Shown here piece by piece: positions 35,191-42,691 of a stretch of DNA of 64,000 bases (positions within the stretch are counted from its first letter, which is position 1; each line of letters opens with the position of its first letter). The stretch is from Lientehia sp934351765 (GTDB lineage Bacteria; Bacillota; Clostridia; Lachnospirales; Lachnospiraceae): contig NZ_JBQKGG010000011.1 in assembly GCF_052118925.1 (NCBI RefSeq), forward strand, positions 14,537 to 78,536. The letters are read 5' to 3'. Both the position numbers and the translations under genes were made by a program. The notes beneath the pieces are model-generated. The model saw nothing but the letters and a program-made list of their open reading frames with translations, made no database searches and was not told the DNA's origin.

Positions 35191-36861
35191 ATGGCTATGA
35201 TGAACGAAATGGAATACAGAACAATCGGTTCGGCACTTGCCGGGGGTTATCGTGCGGCGGTCTATTGCAGGCTGTCAAAGGACGATGACCTGCAAGGCGA
35301 AAGTGCCAGTATCGCAAACCAGCGTGATATGCTGGAAAAATACTGCGAAAAGCAGGGATGGGAGGTTGTGGCAGTCTATCAGGACGATGGCTTCACAGGT
35401 CTTAACATGGAGCGTCCTGACCTACAGAGAATGTTGAGAGCCATTGAGCGCAGGCAGATCAACCTTGTCATCACGAAAGACCTCAGCCGACTGGGGCGTA
35501 ATTATCTGCAAACCGGGCATTTGATTGAGGACTTTTTCCCAAGAAACGGTGTCCGCTATATCGCCATGAATGACGGCATCGACACCCTGCGGGATAACAA
35601 CGACATTGCCCCGTTCAAGAATATCCTGAACGAGATGTACAGCAAGGATATTTCCAAGAAAGTCCATTCCTCTTATCTTCTGAAAGCGCAGAAAGGACAG
35701 TTTACCGGGTGTCTTGCCCCGTTTGGGTATCGGAAAGACCCGGAGGACAAAAACCATCTGCTCATTGACGAGGAAACCGCCCCGATTGTGCGGCTGATTT
35801 TCGGATATGCCCTGAACGGTCATGGTCCGAACTATATCCGCAGACGGCTGGAGAAAGAAAAAATCCCCTGCCCTACATGGTGGAACCGGGAACGGGGGCT
35901 TCGCAATACCCGCACCAAATGGGAAAAGAAAGACCCAGAAAACGGGCGGTATATGTGGGACTTCTCCGTTATCAAAGACCTTTTGATGAATCCCGTCTAC
36001 ACCGGGGCGATTGCTTCCCAGAAAAAGGACTACCGCTTCAAAATCGGCACGATTGGGGAAAAGAAGCCGGAGGACTGGATTGTGGTGGAGGGACAGCATG
36101 AACCGCTGATTGACAGCATGAGCTTTGACATTGTGCAGAACAAGCTGAAATCCCGCCAGCGTCCGGGGCAGACCAATGAAATCAGCCTGTTTGCCGGACT
36201 GTTAAAATGCGGCGAGTGTGGGAAGTCGCTGACGGTACGCTACACAAACGCTAAACATCCCCAGCGGATTTACTCCTGCAAGACCTACAATGCCTTTGGA
36301 AAGAACCACTGCACCCAGCACCGGATTGATTATGACACCCTTTACAGCCATGTGCTGCGGAAAATCCGGGAATGTGCCAGAGCTGCCCTGATGGACGGGG
36401 AAGCGGTTGCCGACCGCCTGACCAATACCTGTGAAGCCGAGCAGCGGGAACAGCGGGAAGCAATGGAACGCTCCCTTACAAGGGACGAGGAACGGATTGA
36501 GGTTCTGGACAAAATGGTCATGCGGCTTTATGAGGATATGATTGCAGGGCGTATCAGTGAGCAGAATTTCAACACCATGCTGGAAAAGACACAGACCGAG
36601 CAGACGGAGCTTAAAACAAAAGTGTCCGAGGGCAGAAAGCGGCTGTCCGATGAAGTCCAGCTTGCCAATGATGCAAAACAATGGGTGGAAGCCATTCAGG
36701 AATACGCCAACATCACAGAGCTGGACGCAGCCACCCTCAACCGCTTAATCAAAGAAATCGTTGTGCATGAGCGCATTGACGAAGATAAAACAAGACACAT
36801 TTCTATCGAAATTCATTTTAATCTCAAACCCATCCCGGAGGTGGAACAGGTCACTGCCTGA
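35191..36861 (+). CDS. Large serine recombinase of element 2
   Basis: 556 residues. Catalytic Ser in YCRLSKDDD (about residue 29), GESASIANQ, VITKDLSRLGRNYLQTG, recombinase domain around APFGYRKDPEDKNHLLIDEETAP, zinc ribbon LKCGECGKSL...YSCKTY, coiled coil (about 410-490) and a C-terminal IVVHERIDEDKTRHISIEIHF end. Same class as the element 1 enzyme but clearly diverged. 90 bases separate it from the right junction. Confidence 0.92.
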   Translation: MAMMNEMEYRTIGSALAGGYRAAVYCRLSKDDDLQGESASIANQRDMLEKYCEKQGWEVVAVYQDDGFTGLNMERPDLQRMLRAIERRQINLVITKDLSRLGRNYLQTGHLIEDFFPRNGVRYIAMNDGIDTLRDNNDIAPFKNILNEMYSKDISKKVHSSYLLKAQKGQFTGCLAPFGYRKDPEDKNHLLIDEETAPIVRLIFGYALNGHGPNYIRRRLEKEKIPCPTWWNRERGLRNTRTKWEKKDPENGRYMWDFSVIKDLLMNPVYTGAIASQKKDYRFKIGTIGEKKPEDWIVVEGQHEPLIDSMSFDIVQNKLKSRQRPGQTNEISLFAGLLKCGECGKSLTVRYTNAKHPQRIYSCKTYNAFGKNHCTQHRIDYDTLYSHVLRKIRECARAALMDGEAVADRLTNTCEAEQREQREAMERSLTRDEERIEVLDKMVMRLYEDMIAGRISEQNFNTMLEKTQTEQTELKTKVSEGRKRLSDEVQLANDAKQWVEAIQEYANITELDAATLNRLIKEIVVHERIDEDKTRHISIEIHFNLKPIPEVEQVTA

Positions 36862-36955
36862 CCTGTCCCGCCGGGACGGTTCTCTTAACAACACCATATA
36901 GATTTTTTGTACGCCGCCGCCCGCCATCGAGCAGAGTTTTTACACCTAATTGGGG

Positions 36956-37036
36956 ATGAAACAGCTGATGGCCGGTGGCGGCGTGGCCCTCATCGGTATC
37001 ACTCTGGTTCCCCTGCTTTCCGGACTCTTCGGCTAA
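36956..37036 (+). pseudogene. maff2 copy 2, 3' fragment
   Basis: MKQLMAGGGVALIGITLVP then LLSGLFG and stop, followed after 17 bases by trbL, the normal conjugative-element order. A 27-residue hydrophobic peptide could be translated, but the N-terminal half is at 24302. Confidence 0.8.
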
Positions 37037-37053
37037 GAAAGGAGTGTTAATCG

Positions 37054-37848
37054 TTGGACAGCGTACTCGATCAGATTGGTGAATGGCTGAAGGAACTGCT
37101 TGTTTCCGGCATCATGAACCAGCTGACGGGACTGTTTGATTCGGTAAACACTCAGGTTGGCGATATTGCGACGCAGGTGGGGACGACTCCGACGAACTTC
37201 TCGCCGGGCGTCTTCGCCATGATCCGGAATGTTTCCGAATCAGTGATTATCCCGGTCGCAGGCTTGATATTGACCTTCATTGCCTGCTACGAGCTGATTC
37301 AGATGATCATTGACCACAATAACCTTGCCAACTTTGAAACCTGGATCTTCTTCAAATGGGTCTTCAAGACCTTTGTAGCCGTGACACTCATCACCAACAC
37401 CTTCAATATTGTGATGGCAGTCTTTGATGTGACGCAGCATGTGATCAATAATGCAGGCGGACTCATTGCCGGGAATACTGCGGTGGATGCTGCAGCTTTA
37501 GAGACCATGCAGGATACGCTGGAGGCCATGGAAATCGGACCGCTGTTTGCATTGTTCCTGCAGTGCATGCTCGTTCAGTTTACCATCAAGGCGCTCAGCG
37601 TTGTGATCTTCGTTATCGTCTATGGACGAATGATCGAAATCTACCTGATGACCAGTATGGCACCAATCCCGTTCTCGACCTTCGGAAACCGGGAACAGAG
37701 CATGGTGGGACAGAACTATCTCAGGTCTCTGTTCGCGCTTGGCTTCCAGGGCTTTCTGATTATGATCTGTGTCGGCATCTATGCCGTGCTGATCCAGAGC
37801 GTCTCCGTCTCGGATGACATTATCGGATCCATCTGGGGCATCCCATGA
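37054..37848 (+). pseudogene. TrbL/VirB6-like conjugation protein, C-terminally truncated
   Basis: 264 residues from TTG 37054 with AAAGGAG upstream. Long hydrophobic segments (SVIIPVAGLILTFIACYELIQMII, WVFKTFVAVTLITNTFNIVMAVF, FALFLQCMLVQFTIKALSVVIFVIVYGRMIEIYL, ALGFQGFLIMICVGIYAVLIQ) make a polytopic inner-membrane channel subunit of type IV secretion. Homologues continue with another hydrophobic stretch after GSIWG; here only IP and a stop follow, because the sequence switches to the redox island. The rest of the transfer operon is absent. Confidence 0.75.
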
Positions 37849-38176
37849 CCGTGGATGAAGAGTTCATTTCCATTTTACATGGACTACACCAGCTTGCCCA
37901 GAAGTTTAGGACAACGGATTTCCCGATAAAATCCGAAAGATGAACTTCATTTCCATCCAGATCGTAAACTGTAAAATCCGGTGCCAATATCTTTTCTGAT
38001 TCATTCTCTTGTGTTGTTGGAGTGGAGGCTTCTGTGGATTCGGTTTCCAGCGGTGTTTGTGTAGCAAGCAGATTGGGAGCCAGTTTCTGTCCAAGCTGTT
38101 TATATAGAATTCCTGCGCCACCTAAAATGAGAACAAACACAAGAAAGAGTATCATTATTATCTTTTTTTTATTCAT
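37820..38176 (-). pseudogene. TlpA-like membrane-anchored thioredoxin, truncated
   Basis: 118 residues. A signal anchor (IIMILFLVFVLILGGAGILY), a Thr/Ser-rich linker, and the start of a TlpA/ResA fold (APDFTVYDLDGNEVHLSDFIGKSVVLNFWASWCSPCKMEM). The C-P-x-C active site is present, but the protein breaks off right after it, and the last 14 residues are encoded by trbL-derived DNA. It would have received electrons from CcdA. Probably inactive. Confidence 0.8.
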
Positions 38177-38185
38177 AAACCCTCC

Positions 38186-38848
38186 TCAACTAAGCAGGCT
38201 GAGTAGCTGTCCCAGCGTTCCTGTTGCCATCAGGATACCCACCAATATCAGGAAACAGCCGCTGACAGTATTGATGATCCGATAGTGTTTTTTAATCCAG
38301 TTGAAGGCTGACTTCAAATAGTCGATCAGAATAGCACTGAGAAGAAAAGGAATGCCAAGTCCCAACGAATAGCAAAGCAGCATCAGCATACCTTCGATTA
38401 CATGATCCTGCTGAGAGGCCAGCATCAAGGCAGAACCGAGGAATGCGCCCACACAAGGTGTCCAGCCCAAGGAAAATATTATGCCAAAGAGCATAGCGGG
38501 GAAGAACCCCATCTCACGACTGTTTAATGTTTTACTGCCGCCTCTGAACAAATTCATTTTGAAAATGCCCAGAAAATTGAGGCCAAAAAGAATTACTATC
38601 AATCCGGAAATTAAATTCACTGCACCTTTGTATTCTAGCAGGAAGCTGCCAATGGTGCCTGCCAAAGTGCCCATTGCCACAAAGATTACAGTAAACCCAC
38701 TAACAAATCCCAACGCTCCCAACAAGGTCTTTTTTGTGCTGCGTTCTCCACTACCTGCAAAATAGGAGATATAGATGGGCAGCATGGGAAGCAGGCAGGG
38801 TGATATGAAGGTGATAATGCCCTCCAGGTAAGCTACTGCGTATTGCAT
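38186..38848 (-). CDS. ccdA: CcdA-type thiol electron transporter
   Basis: 220 residues, about six membrane helices. FISPCLLPMLPIYISYF and SLGWTPCVGAFLGS carry the two conserved cysteines, each in a P-C or S-P-C setting, that shuttle electrons from cytosolic thioredoxin to exported redoxins. It lies 9 bases before the TlpA fragment and after DUF6132 in an operon led by the thioredoxin reductase fusion. ATG 38848 is preferred over GTG 38860, which sits on the ribosome site. Confidence 0.88.
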   Translation of the reverse strand: MQYAVAYLEGIITFISPCLLPMLPIYISYFAGSGERSTKKTLLGALGFVSGFTVIFVAMGTLAGTIGSFLLEYKGAVNLISGLIVILFGLNFLGIFKMNLFRGGSKTLNSREMGFFPAMLFGIIFSLGWTPCVGAFLGSALMLASQQDHVIEGMLMLLCYSLGLGIPFLLSAILIDYLKSAFNWIKKHYRIINTVSGCFLILVGILMATGTLGQLLSLLS

Positions 38849-39048
38849 AAACCGCTGCACCCCTTTCCGAAAATACCGGACAACAGCCAGCCGATAAAGC
38901 CCATATAGGCCATCGTGATGAACGGGTTAGAAGTCAGCGGACAAGCTCCAGTGGGGCATCCCACAAAGTAGTAATATGCAAGGCCAACTAATGCGCCGCC
39001 TGCGGTAAAAAGAACTGGCTTCAGCCATTTTTTAATTTTTTCTTTCAT
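38833..39048 (-). CDS. DUF6132-like small membrane protein
   Basis: 71 residues with two hydrophobic helices. VGCPTGACPLTSNPFITMAYMGFIGWL carries the C-P-T-G-x-C-P-x-T-S-N-P motif typical of a family found beside rhodaneses and thioredoxins. It may help move sulfane sulfur or electrons at the membrane. Start has GGAGGA upstream. It overlaps ccdA slightly and follows the reductase stop directly. Confidence 0.75.
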   Translation of the reverse strand: MKEKIKKWLKPVLFTAGGALVGLAYYYFVGCPTGACPLTSNPFITMAYMGFIGWLLSGIFGKGCSGLCNTQ

Positions 39049-39049
39049 C

Positions 39050-40315
39050 TCACATTCCTCCTGCTAAATATTCCTCTGCATAGTGAACAGCAGTTGCCCC
39101 ATCGGCTACAGCAGTTACGACCTGCCGTAATGCCTTTGTGCGGACATCCCCAACGGCGAACACACCGGGGATGTTGGTGCGGGTACTCTCATCTGCAATA
39201 ATGTATCCAGCCGGATCAATCTCAATCTGATCTTTCATCAATTCGGTGGAAGGCTTTCTTCCCACGCTTACAAATACACCATCGCAAGCAAGGGTACTTT
39301 CTTCTCCAGTTTTCACGTTCCTAATCTGGATACCGGTCAGCTTTTCGTTATGGAGCAGAGCTATAATCTCACTGTCCCAGACAAATTCTACATTTTCTGT
39401 TTTCATCAAAGGTTCATGGTAGATCTTTGTTGCTTTTAGGGTGCCTCTGCGGTGAACGACGATGACCTTTTTGCAGATCCGGGAGAGAATCAGCGCATCC
39501 GCTGCAGCGGTATTGCCACCTCCTGCGATGACAACTGTTTTATTCCGATAGAACATTCCGTCACAGGCTGCACAGTAATGGACACCTTTACCGATTAACG
39601 CCTGTTCCCCATCAACACCCAGCTCTCTGGGACCGGCTCCTGTAGCCAATACGATGGATTTTGCGTACATAGCGCCTTCGCTGGTCACAGCTTTCTTTAC
39701 AGAACCTGACAGTTCCAGAGACAGCACCTCAGTCAGCTTGGTTTCCACACCAAACCGCTCCGTTCCTCGCTTCATTTTTTCTCCCAGGGAGAAACCGTCG
39801 ATGCCATCCTCGAAGCCGGGATAGTTGTCGATTTGCTCGGTCAGAGCCATCTGCCCACCGGCAGACAGCTTTTCTAAAACCACGGTGTCCATTCCTGCTC
39901 TTGCAGCATAAAGGGCTGCGGTATACCCGCCGGGACCGCCACCTACAACAATCATGTCATAGATATGCTGCGCATTATTTACTTCCTGAGTCCGGTGCTG
40001 TAAGGTTTCCTCAATAAAAGCCACCAGCTGCGCTCTGGATTCTGGAGCGACGATAGAGCCAAGAGTCTGTCCGCTGTGATAGATCAGCAGAGTAGGGACA
40101 ACTTCAATAGCCTCGGTCTCAGCCAATTCCGGTTCATCATCAATGTTGACAGCAGTGAATATCAGTGTATCCTTATATTCCTCAGCAACGCTTTCCAATG
40201 CTGGAGCCAGACGGCGGCAATATACGCACCAAGGGGCTGAAAACTCCACCAGAACAGTCTTTCCGCTATGCACCATTTCTTCAAATTGATTTCTATTAAT
40301 ATTGATAACTGCCAT
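39050..40315 (-). CDS. trxB: Thioredoxin-thioredoxin reductase fusion
   Basis: 421 residues. Residues 1-105 are a thioredoxin domain with active site WCVYC (not the usual WCGPC) and the cis-proline VVPTLL. Residues 118-421 are a low-molecular-weight flavin thioredoxin reductase: GGGPGGYTAAL (FAD), CAACDG redox pair, GGGNTAAADA and HRRGTLKA (pyridine nucleotide), FAVGDVR. NADPH presumably reduces the attached domain, which may feed CcdA and TlpA encoded downstream. N-terminal fusion of thioredoxin is unusual. GAAAGGAGC precedes the start. Confidence 0.92.
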   Translation of the reverse strand: MAVININRNQFEEMVHSGKTVLVEFSAPWCVYCRRLAPALESVAEEYKDTLIFTAVNIDDEPELAETEAIEVVPTLLIYHSGQTLGSIVAPESRAQLVAFIEETLQHRTQEVNNAQHIYDMIVVGGGPGGYTAALYAARAGMDTVVLEKLSAGGQMALTEQIDNYPGFEDGIDGFSLGEKMKRGTERFGVETKLTEVLSLELSGSVKKAVTSEGAMYAKSIVLATGAGPRELGVDGEQALIGKGVHYCAACDGMFYRNKTVVIAGGGNTAAADALILSRICKKVIVVHRRGTLKATKIYHEPLMKTENVEFVWDSEIIALLHNEKLTGIQIRNVKTGEESTLACDGVFVSVGRKPSTELMKDQIEIDPAGYIIADESTRTNIPGVFAVGDVRTKALRQVVTAVADGATAVHYAEEYLAGGM

Positions 40316-40340
40316 ATTACCAGCTCCTTTCCTTTGCTTG

Positions 40341-40386
40341 ATTATAGTATAGCCAATCTAAAATAACATTTCGGTGATGATATCAC
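40341..40386 (-). promoter_or_regulatory. Promoter and Crp/Fnr-type box A (trxB operon)
   Basis: On the minus strand, -10 TATACT (40346-40351) lies 31.5 bp from the centre of the palindrome GTGATGATATCAC (40374-40386). No -35 consensus is seen at the expected position, as in activator-dependent promoters. Confidence 0.7.
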
Positions 40387-40413
40387 ATAAAATAGTGCGA
40401 CATTGCTGCCGCA

Positions 40414-40725
40414 CTAAAATTTTTCGTTATTAAGTAACTCGAGGATATGTTCACTGGAACAGATGATTTGAGACTGCTTATCTTTTATGGATGTTTTTTT
40501 TGCCTCCTCCAGCGAGAGAGAAGCATATAAATGAACCGTGTATGCTTCCTGCCTGAGAGAATCTTTATACTGTTCAGCTGCAAGATATTGTTTTTCAAGA
40601 ATACTAATTTTATTTTGGAGATCACCAATCTGCTGTTGAAGCGACATCACTTTTTTCTTTTGAATATAGAGAAAAAAAGTAAGAAGAAGTAGTAGTAATA
40701 TGATTGGTAGGATAATAATAATCAT
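40414..40725 (-). CDS. Membrane-anchored coiled-coil protein
   Basis: 103 residues: one N-terminal transmembrane helix (IIIILPIILLLLLLTFFLYI) then a cytosolic coiled coil (about 30-60) and a short helical tail. No known family. It begins 5 bases after the HEPN-like gene and has AAAGGAGGG upstream, so the two are cotranscribed and probably act together. Confidence 0.6.
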   Translation of the reverse strand: MIIIILPIILLLLLLTFFLYIQKKKVMSLQQQIGDLQNKISILEKQYLAAEQYKDSLRQEAYTVHLYASLSLEEAKKTSIKDKQSQIICSSEHILELLNNEKF

Positions 40726-40730
40726 TCTTA

Positions 40731-41678
40731 TTACTTTCCCTCCTTTATCAAAAGATAAGTCTTAACTGCATTACGGAGCGTTTCTGGTAGAACGGGAACA
40801 GGCAAGATGATCACCTTACCCGTATTCTTTTCAATCGTTATTTCTGATTCCGGTTGATTGGACAGAAGAATTACGGGTGTTCTTTTATCCGCCCGCCATG
40901 GCTGATCCGGCTGTTTTGTCAGAGCTTCTGTAACAACCCAAAGCATAGGCTTTTTCTTTCCAAGCTTTTTTCTTGCAGCTTCCGGGGTTTCAAATACAAG
41001 GATATGTTTGGATAAGTTCTGCAGTACCAGTCTCAGTCCGTTCCCATAGGCTGAATCACTGCACATAATGACAATCGTGGCATTTGATTGCTCATCTTGT
41101 GATGCCTTTATAAAATCAAGAACTGGCGTATTATAAAGGTTGAAATCTTTTTCTGTATGTTCTGCTTCATAATAAGCTCTGACCGCTCGACACATTCTTC
41201 GGCAAAACTGTTCAATATCAATACGGATGTCCGTGAGGCTGTTGTCAGAACTTATTCTATCCAGTTGGCAAACGGAAGTTCCGCAATTCACACCCAAGTG
41301 AAAACGAATCGAAGTATTGTCCTCAGTATTTGCAAAGCCTTTGTTTTGGTGCAGGTATTCACATCGAAGCTGCCAGCATCGTTCTCCGCAGATATACGGA
41401 GAGATATCCTGCGCAGAAACTTTAAAGAAAGGTGCTGCGTATGTATCAAACCAACGAATATATTGATTCCCTACATCACGAGTTGGTCTCTGCTTTCTAT
41501 CCAGAACAGCACGCCCATCCCGATAACGCTTTACAATTTCTGGGAAAGCAATGCCGCCGCAAATATCAGGCAAAGTCAGCACCAATGCCAAAGCAGATTG
41601 CCAGCGTCCATCCTCAATGTTCAGTTCTACTTCCTCTATGCGATGTAAAAAGGTAAAGCTGGCATTGTCTTGACTCAT
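40731..41678 (-). CDS. HEPN-like and pseudo-receiver domain protein, undescribed
   Basis: 315 residues. The N-terminal half is helical and contains CWQLRCEYLHQ, an R-x4-H motif at R105-H110 as in HEPN ribonucleases, preceded by a helix with LPDICGGIAFPE. The C-terminal part (about 198-315) has the alternating pattern of a response-regulator receiver (TIVIMCSDSAYGNG, PMLWVVTE, TPVILLS, KVIILPVPVLPETL) but lacks the phospho-acceptor Asp and the conserved Lys. I do not recognise a named family. AGGAGG precedes the start; a terminator hairpin sits directly upstream, so expression may depend on readthrough from the ferritin operon. Confidence 0.6.
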   Translation of the reverse strand: MSQDNASFTFLHRIEEVELNIEDGRWQSALALVLTLPDICGGIAFPEIVKRYRDGRAVLDRKQRPTRDVGNQYIRWFDTYAAPFFKVSAQDISPYICGERCWQLRCEYLHQNKGFANTEDNTSIRFHLGVNCGTSVCQLDRISSDNSLTDIRIDIEQFCRRMCRAVRAYYEAEHTEKDFNLYNTPVLDFIKASQDEQSNATIVIMCSDSAYGNGLRLVLQNLSKHILVFETPEAARKKLGKKKPMLWVVTEALTKQPDQPWRADKRTPVILLSNQPESEITIEKNTGKVIILPVPVLPETLRNAVKTYLLIKEGK

Positions 41679-41692
41679 AAGTATCCTCCTGT

Positions 41693-41725
41693 AAAAAATC
41701 CGCCTGCCGGAAAACCGACAGGCGG
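41693..41725 (-). terminator. Terminator after ferritin, before the HEPN-like gene
   Basis: On the minus strand the arms CCGCCTGTCGG and CCGGCAGGCGG (one mismatch) enclose TTTT and are followed by six T. It lies only 15 bases before the next start codon, which makes it an attenuator candidate. Confidence 0.8.
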
Positions 41726-41767
41726 CATACTGCCTTTTATACTTCCATCATCTATAGGCTATAGTGA

Positions 41768-42277
41768 TTAAAGAACCAAAGAAGGAGCAGAGTAAACTCG
41801 TGCTGCCAATTCCTGATTGAGCATATACAAGCTCTTAGGATCGGAGCCAAAGAGTTCAATTTTGGAAATCAAATTCTTTGCATTGGTTTCTTCTTCACCT
41901 TGTTCTTTCACAAACCAATCGAGGAACTGCATGGTACGGAAATCCTTTGCTTCGTAAGCCTCACTATAGATATCATTAATCAGCGAGGTCACATATTTTT
42001 CGTGCTCAAGACCTGCCTTCAAAACATCCATATGGCAAGCTGCATTCAGATCAGGCTTGTCAATGGCTTCAAGCGTTACCTTCTGGTTTTCGTTTTGCAG
42101 GTACTGATAGAAAAGCATGGCGTGGTCACGCTCTTCCTGAGCCTGAATTTTATACCAGTTGGCAAAGCCGTCAAGCCCGACTTCCTCGAAATAGTTTGAA
42201 AAATTGAGATAAAGGTATGCGGAATAGAATTCCTTATTTATCTGTTGATTGATAAGCGCATGTACTTTTTCGTTCAT
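41768..42277 (-). CDS. ftn: Ferritin
   Basis: 169 residues, classical non-haem ferritin. Ferroxidase ligands appear in NKEFYSAYLYL, EERDHAMLFYQYL and the later E-x-x-Q-G-E-E-E-x-N motif (KEQGEEETNAKNL). It stores iron and removes Fe2+ that would feed Fenton chemistry. Last gene of the rubredoxin operon. ATG 42277 has GGAG 9 bases upstream; TTG 42283 is the alternative. Confidence 0.93.
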   Translation of the reverse strand: MNEKVHALINQQINKEFYSAYLYLNFSNYFEEVGLDGFANWYKIQAQEERDHAMLFYQYLQNENQKVTLEAIDKPDLNAACHMDVLKAGLEHEKYVTSLINDIYSEAYEAKDFRTMQFLDWFVKEQGEEETNAKNLISKIELFGSDPKSLYMLNQELAARVYSAPSLVL

Positions 42278-42294
42278 TTGCAAGAATCTCCATG

Positions 42295-42672
42295 TTAAAT
42301 TTCAGTTTTCCACAGGCCGTGGAGGTTGCAATAAGCATAGACAGCTACTGCTTTATCGTCTCCCAGGGAGAAGGTGACATGGGGTTCGTCACCGGGCTTC
42401 AAAACCTTACGCTGACCACCGTTTTCGGTCTGGACATAGACCCACTCGATGAAATGTTCCGGAAGCATAGGATGATCTACAGAACCAACATTGACATGGA
42501 TTGCACCATCTTCAACAGTAACAGCAGGCAGATGCTTTTCGCCGCTGGCTTCTACGGTGTTGGGTAGTAGGGCAGTCATTTTCTGCCCGCAGCACATCAT
42601 AGGTACGCCGGAGTCGTGAATCATGCCCACCAGATTGCCGCAGTGTTCGCAGATATAAAACTTTGCACTCAT
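42295..42672 (-). CDS. Desulfoferrodoxin-type superoxide reductase
   Basis: 125 residues. Centre I: YICEHCGNLVGMI...MMCCGQKM, a four-cysteine desulforedoxin site. Centre II: EKHLPAV, HPMLPEHFIEWVYVQT and the Cys/His pair CNLHGLWK, the catalytic Fe(His)4Cys. It reduces superoxide to peroxide without making O2, passing the product to the rubrerythrin encoded next to it. GGAGGAAA fixes ATG 42672. Confidence 0.93.
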   Translation of the reverse strand: MSAKFYICEHCGNLVGMIHDSGVPMMCCGQKMTALLPNTVEASGEKHLPAVTVEDGAIHVNVGSVDHPMLPEHFIEWVYVQTENGGQRKVLKPGDEPHVTFSLGDDKAVAVYAYCNLHGLWKTEI

Positions 42673-42691
42673 TTTAATTTCCTCCGTTTTA

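Larger units (their letters stand above)
24433..36972 (+). mobile_element. Integrative mobilizable element 2 (lincosamide/ABC-F), inserted in maff2
   Basis: A 12.5-kb element between maff2 halves. A 21-bp imperfect direct repeat (three mismatches) lies at both junctions, 24433-24453 and 36952-36972, ending in ATGGC. Contents: small XRE, TnpV, lnu, XRE regulator, replication and DUF3847 proteins, ABC-F gene with leader, kinase, MobL relaxase, CHC2 primase, VirE helicase, a small protein and a serine recombinase at the right end. No type IV secretion genes, so transfer needs a helper. Confidence 0.78.
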
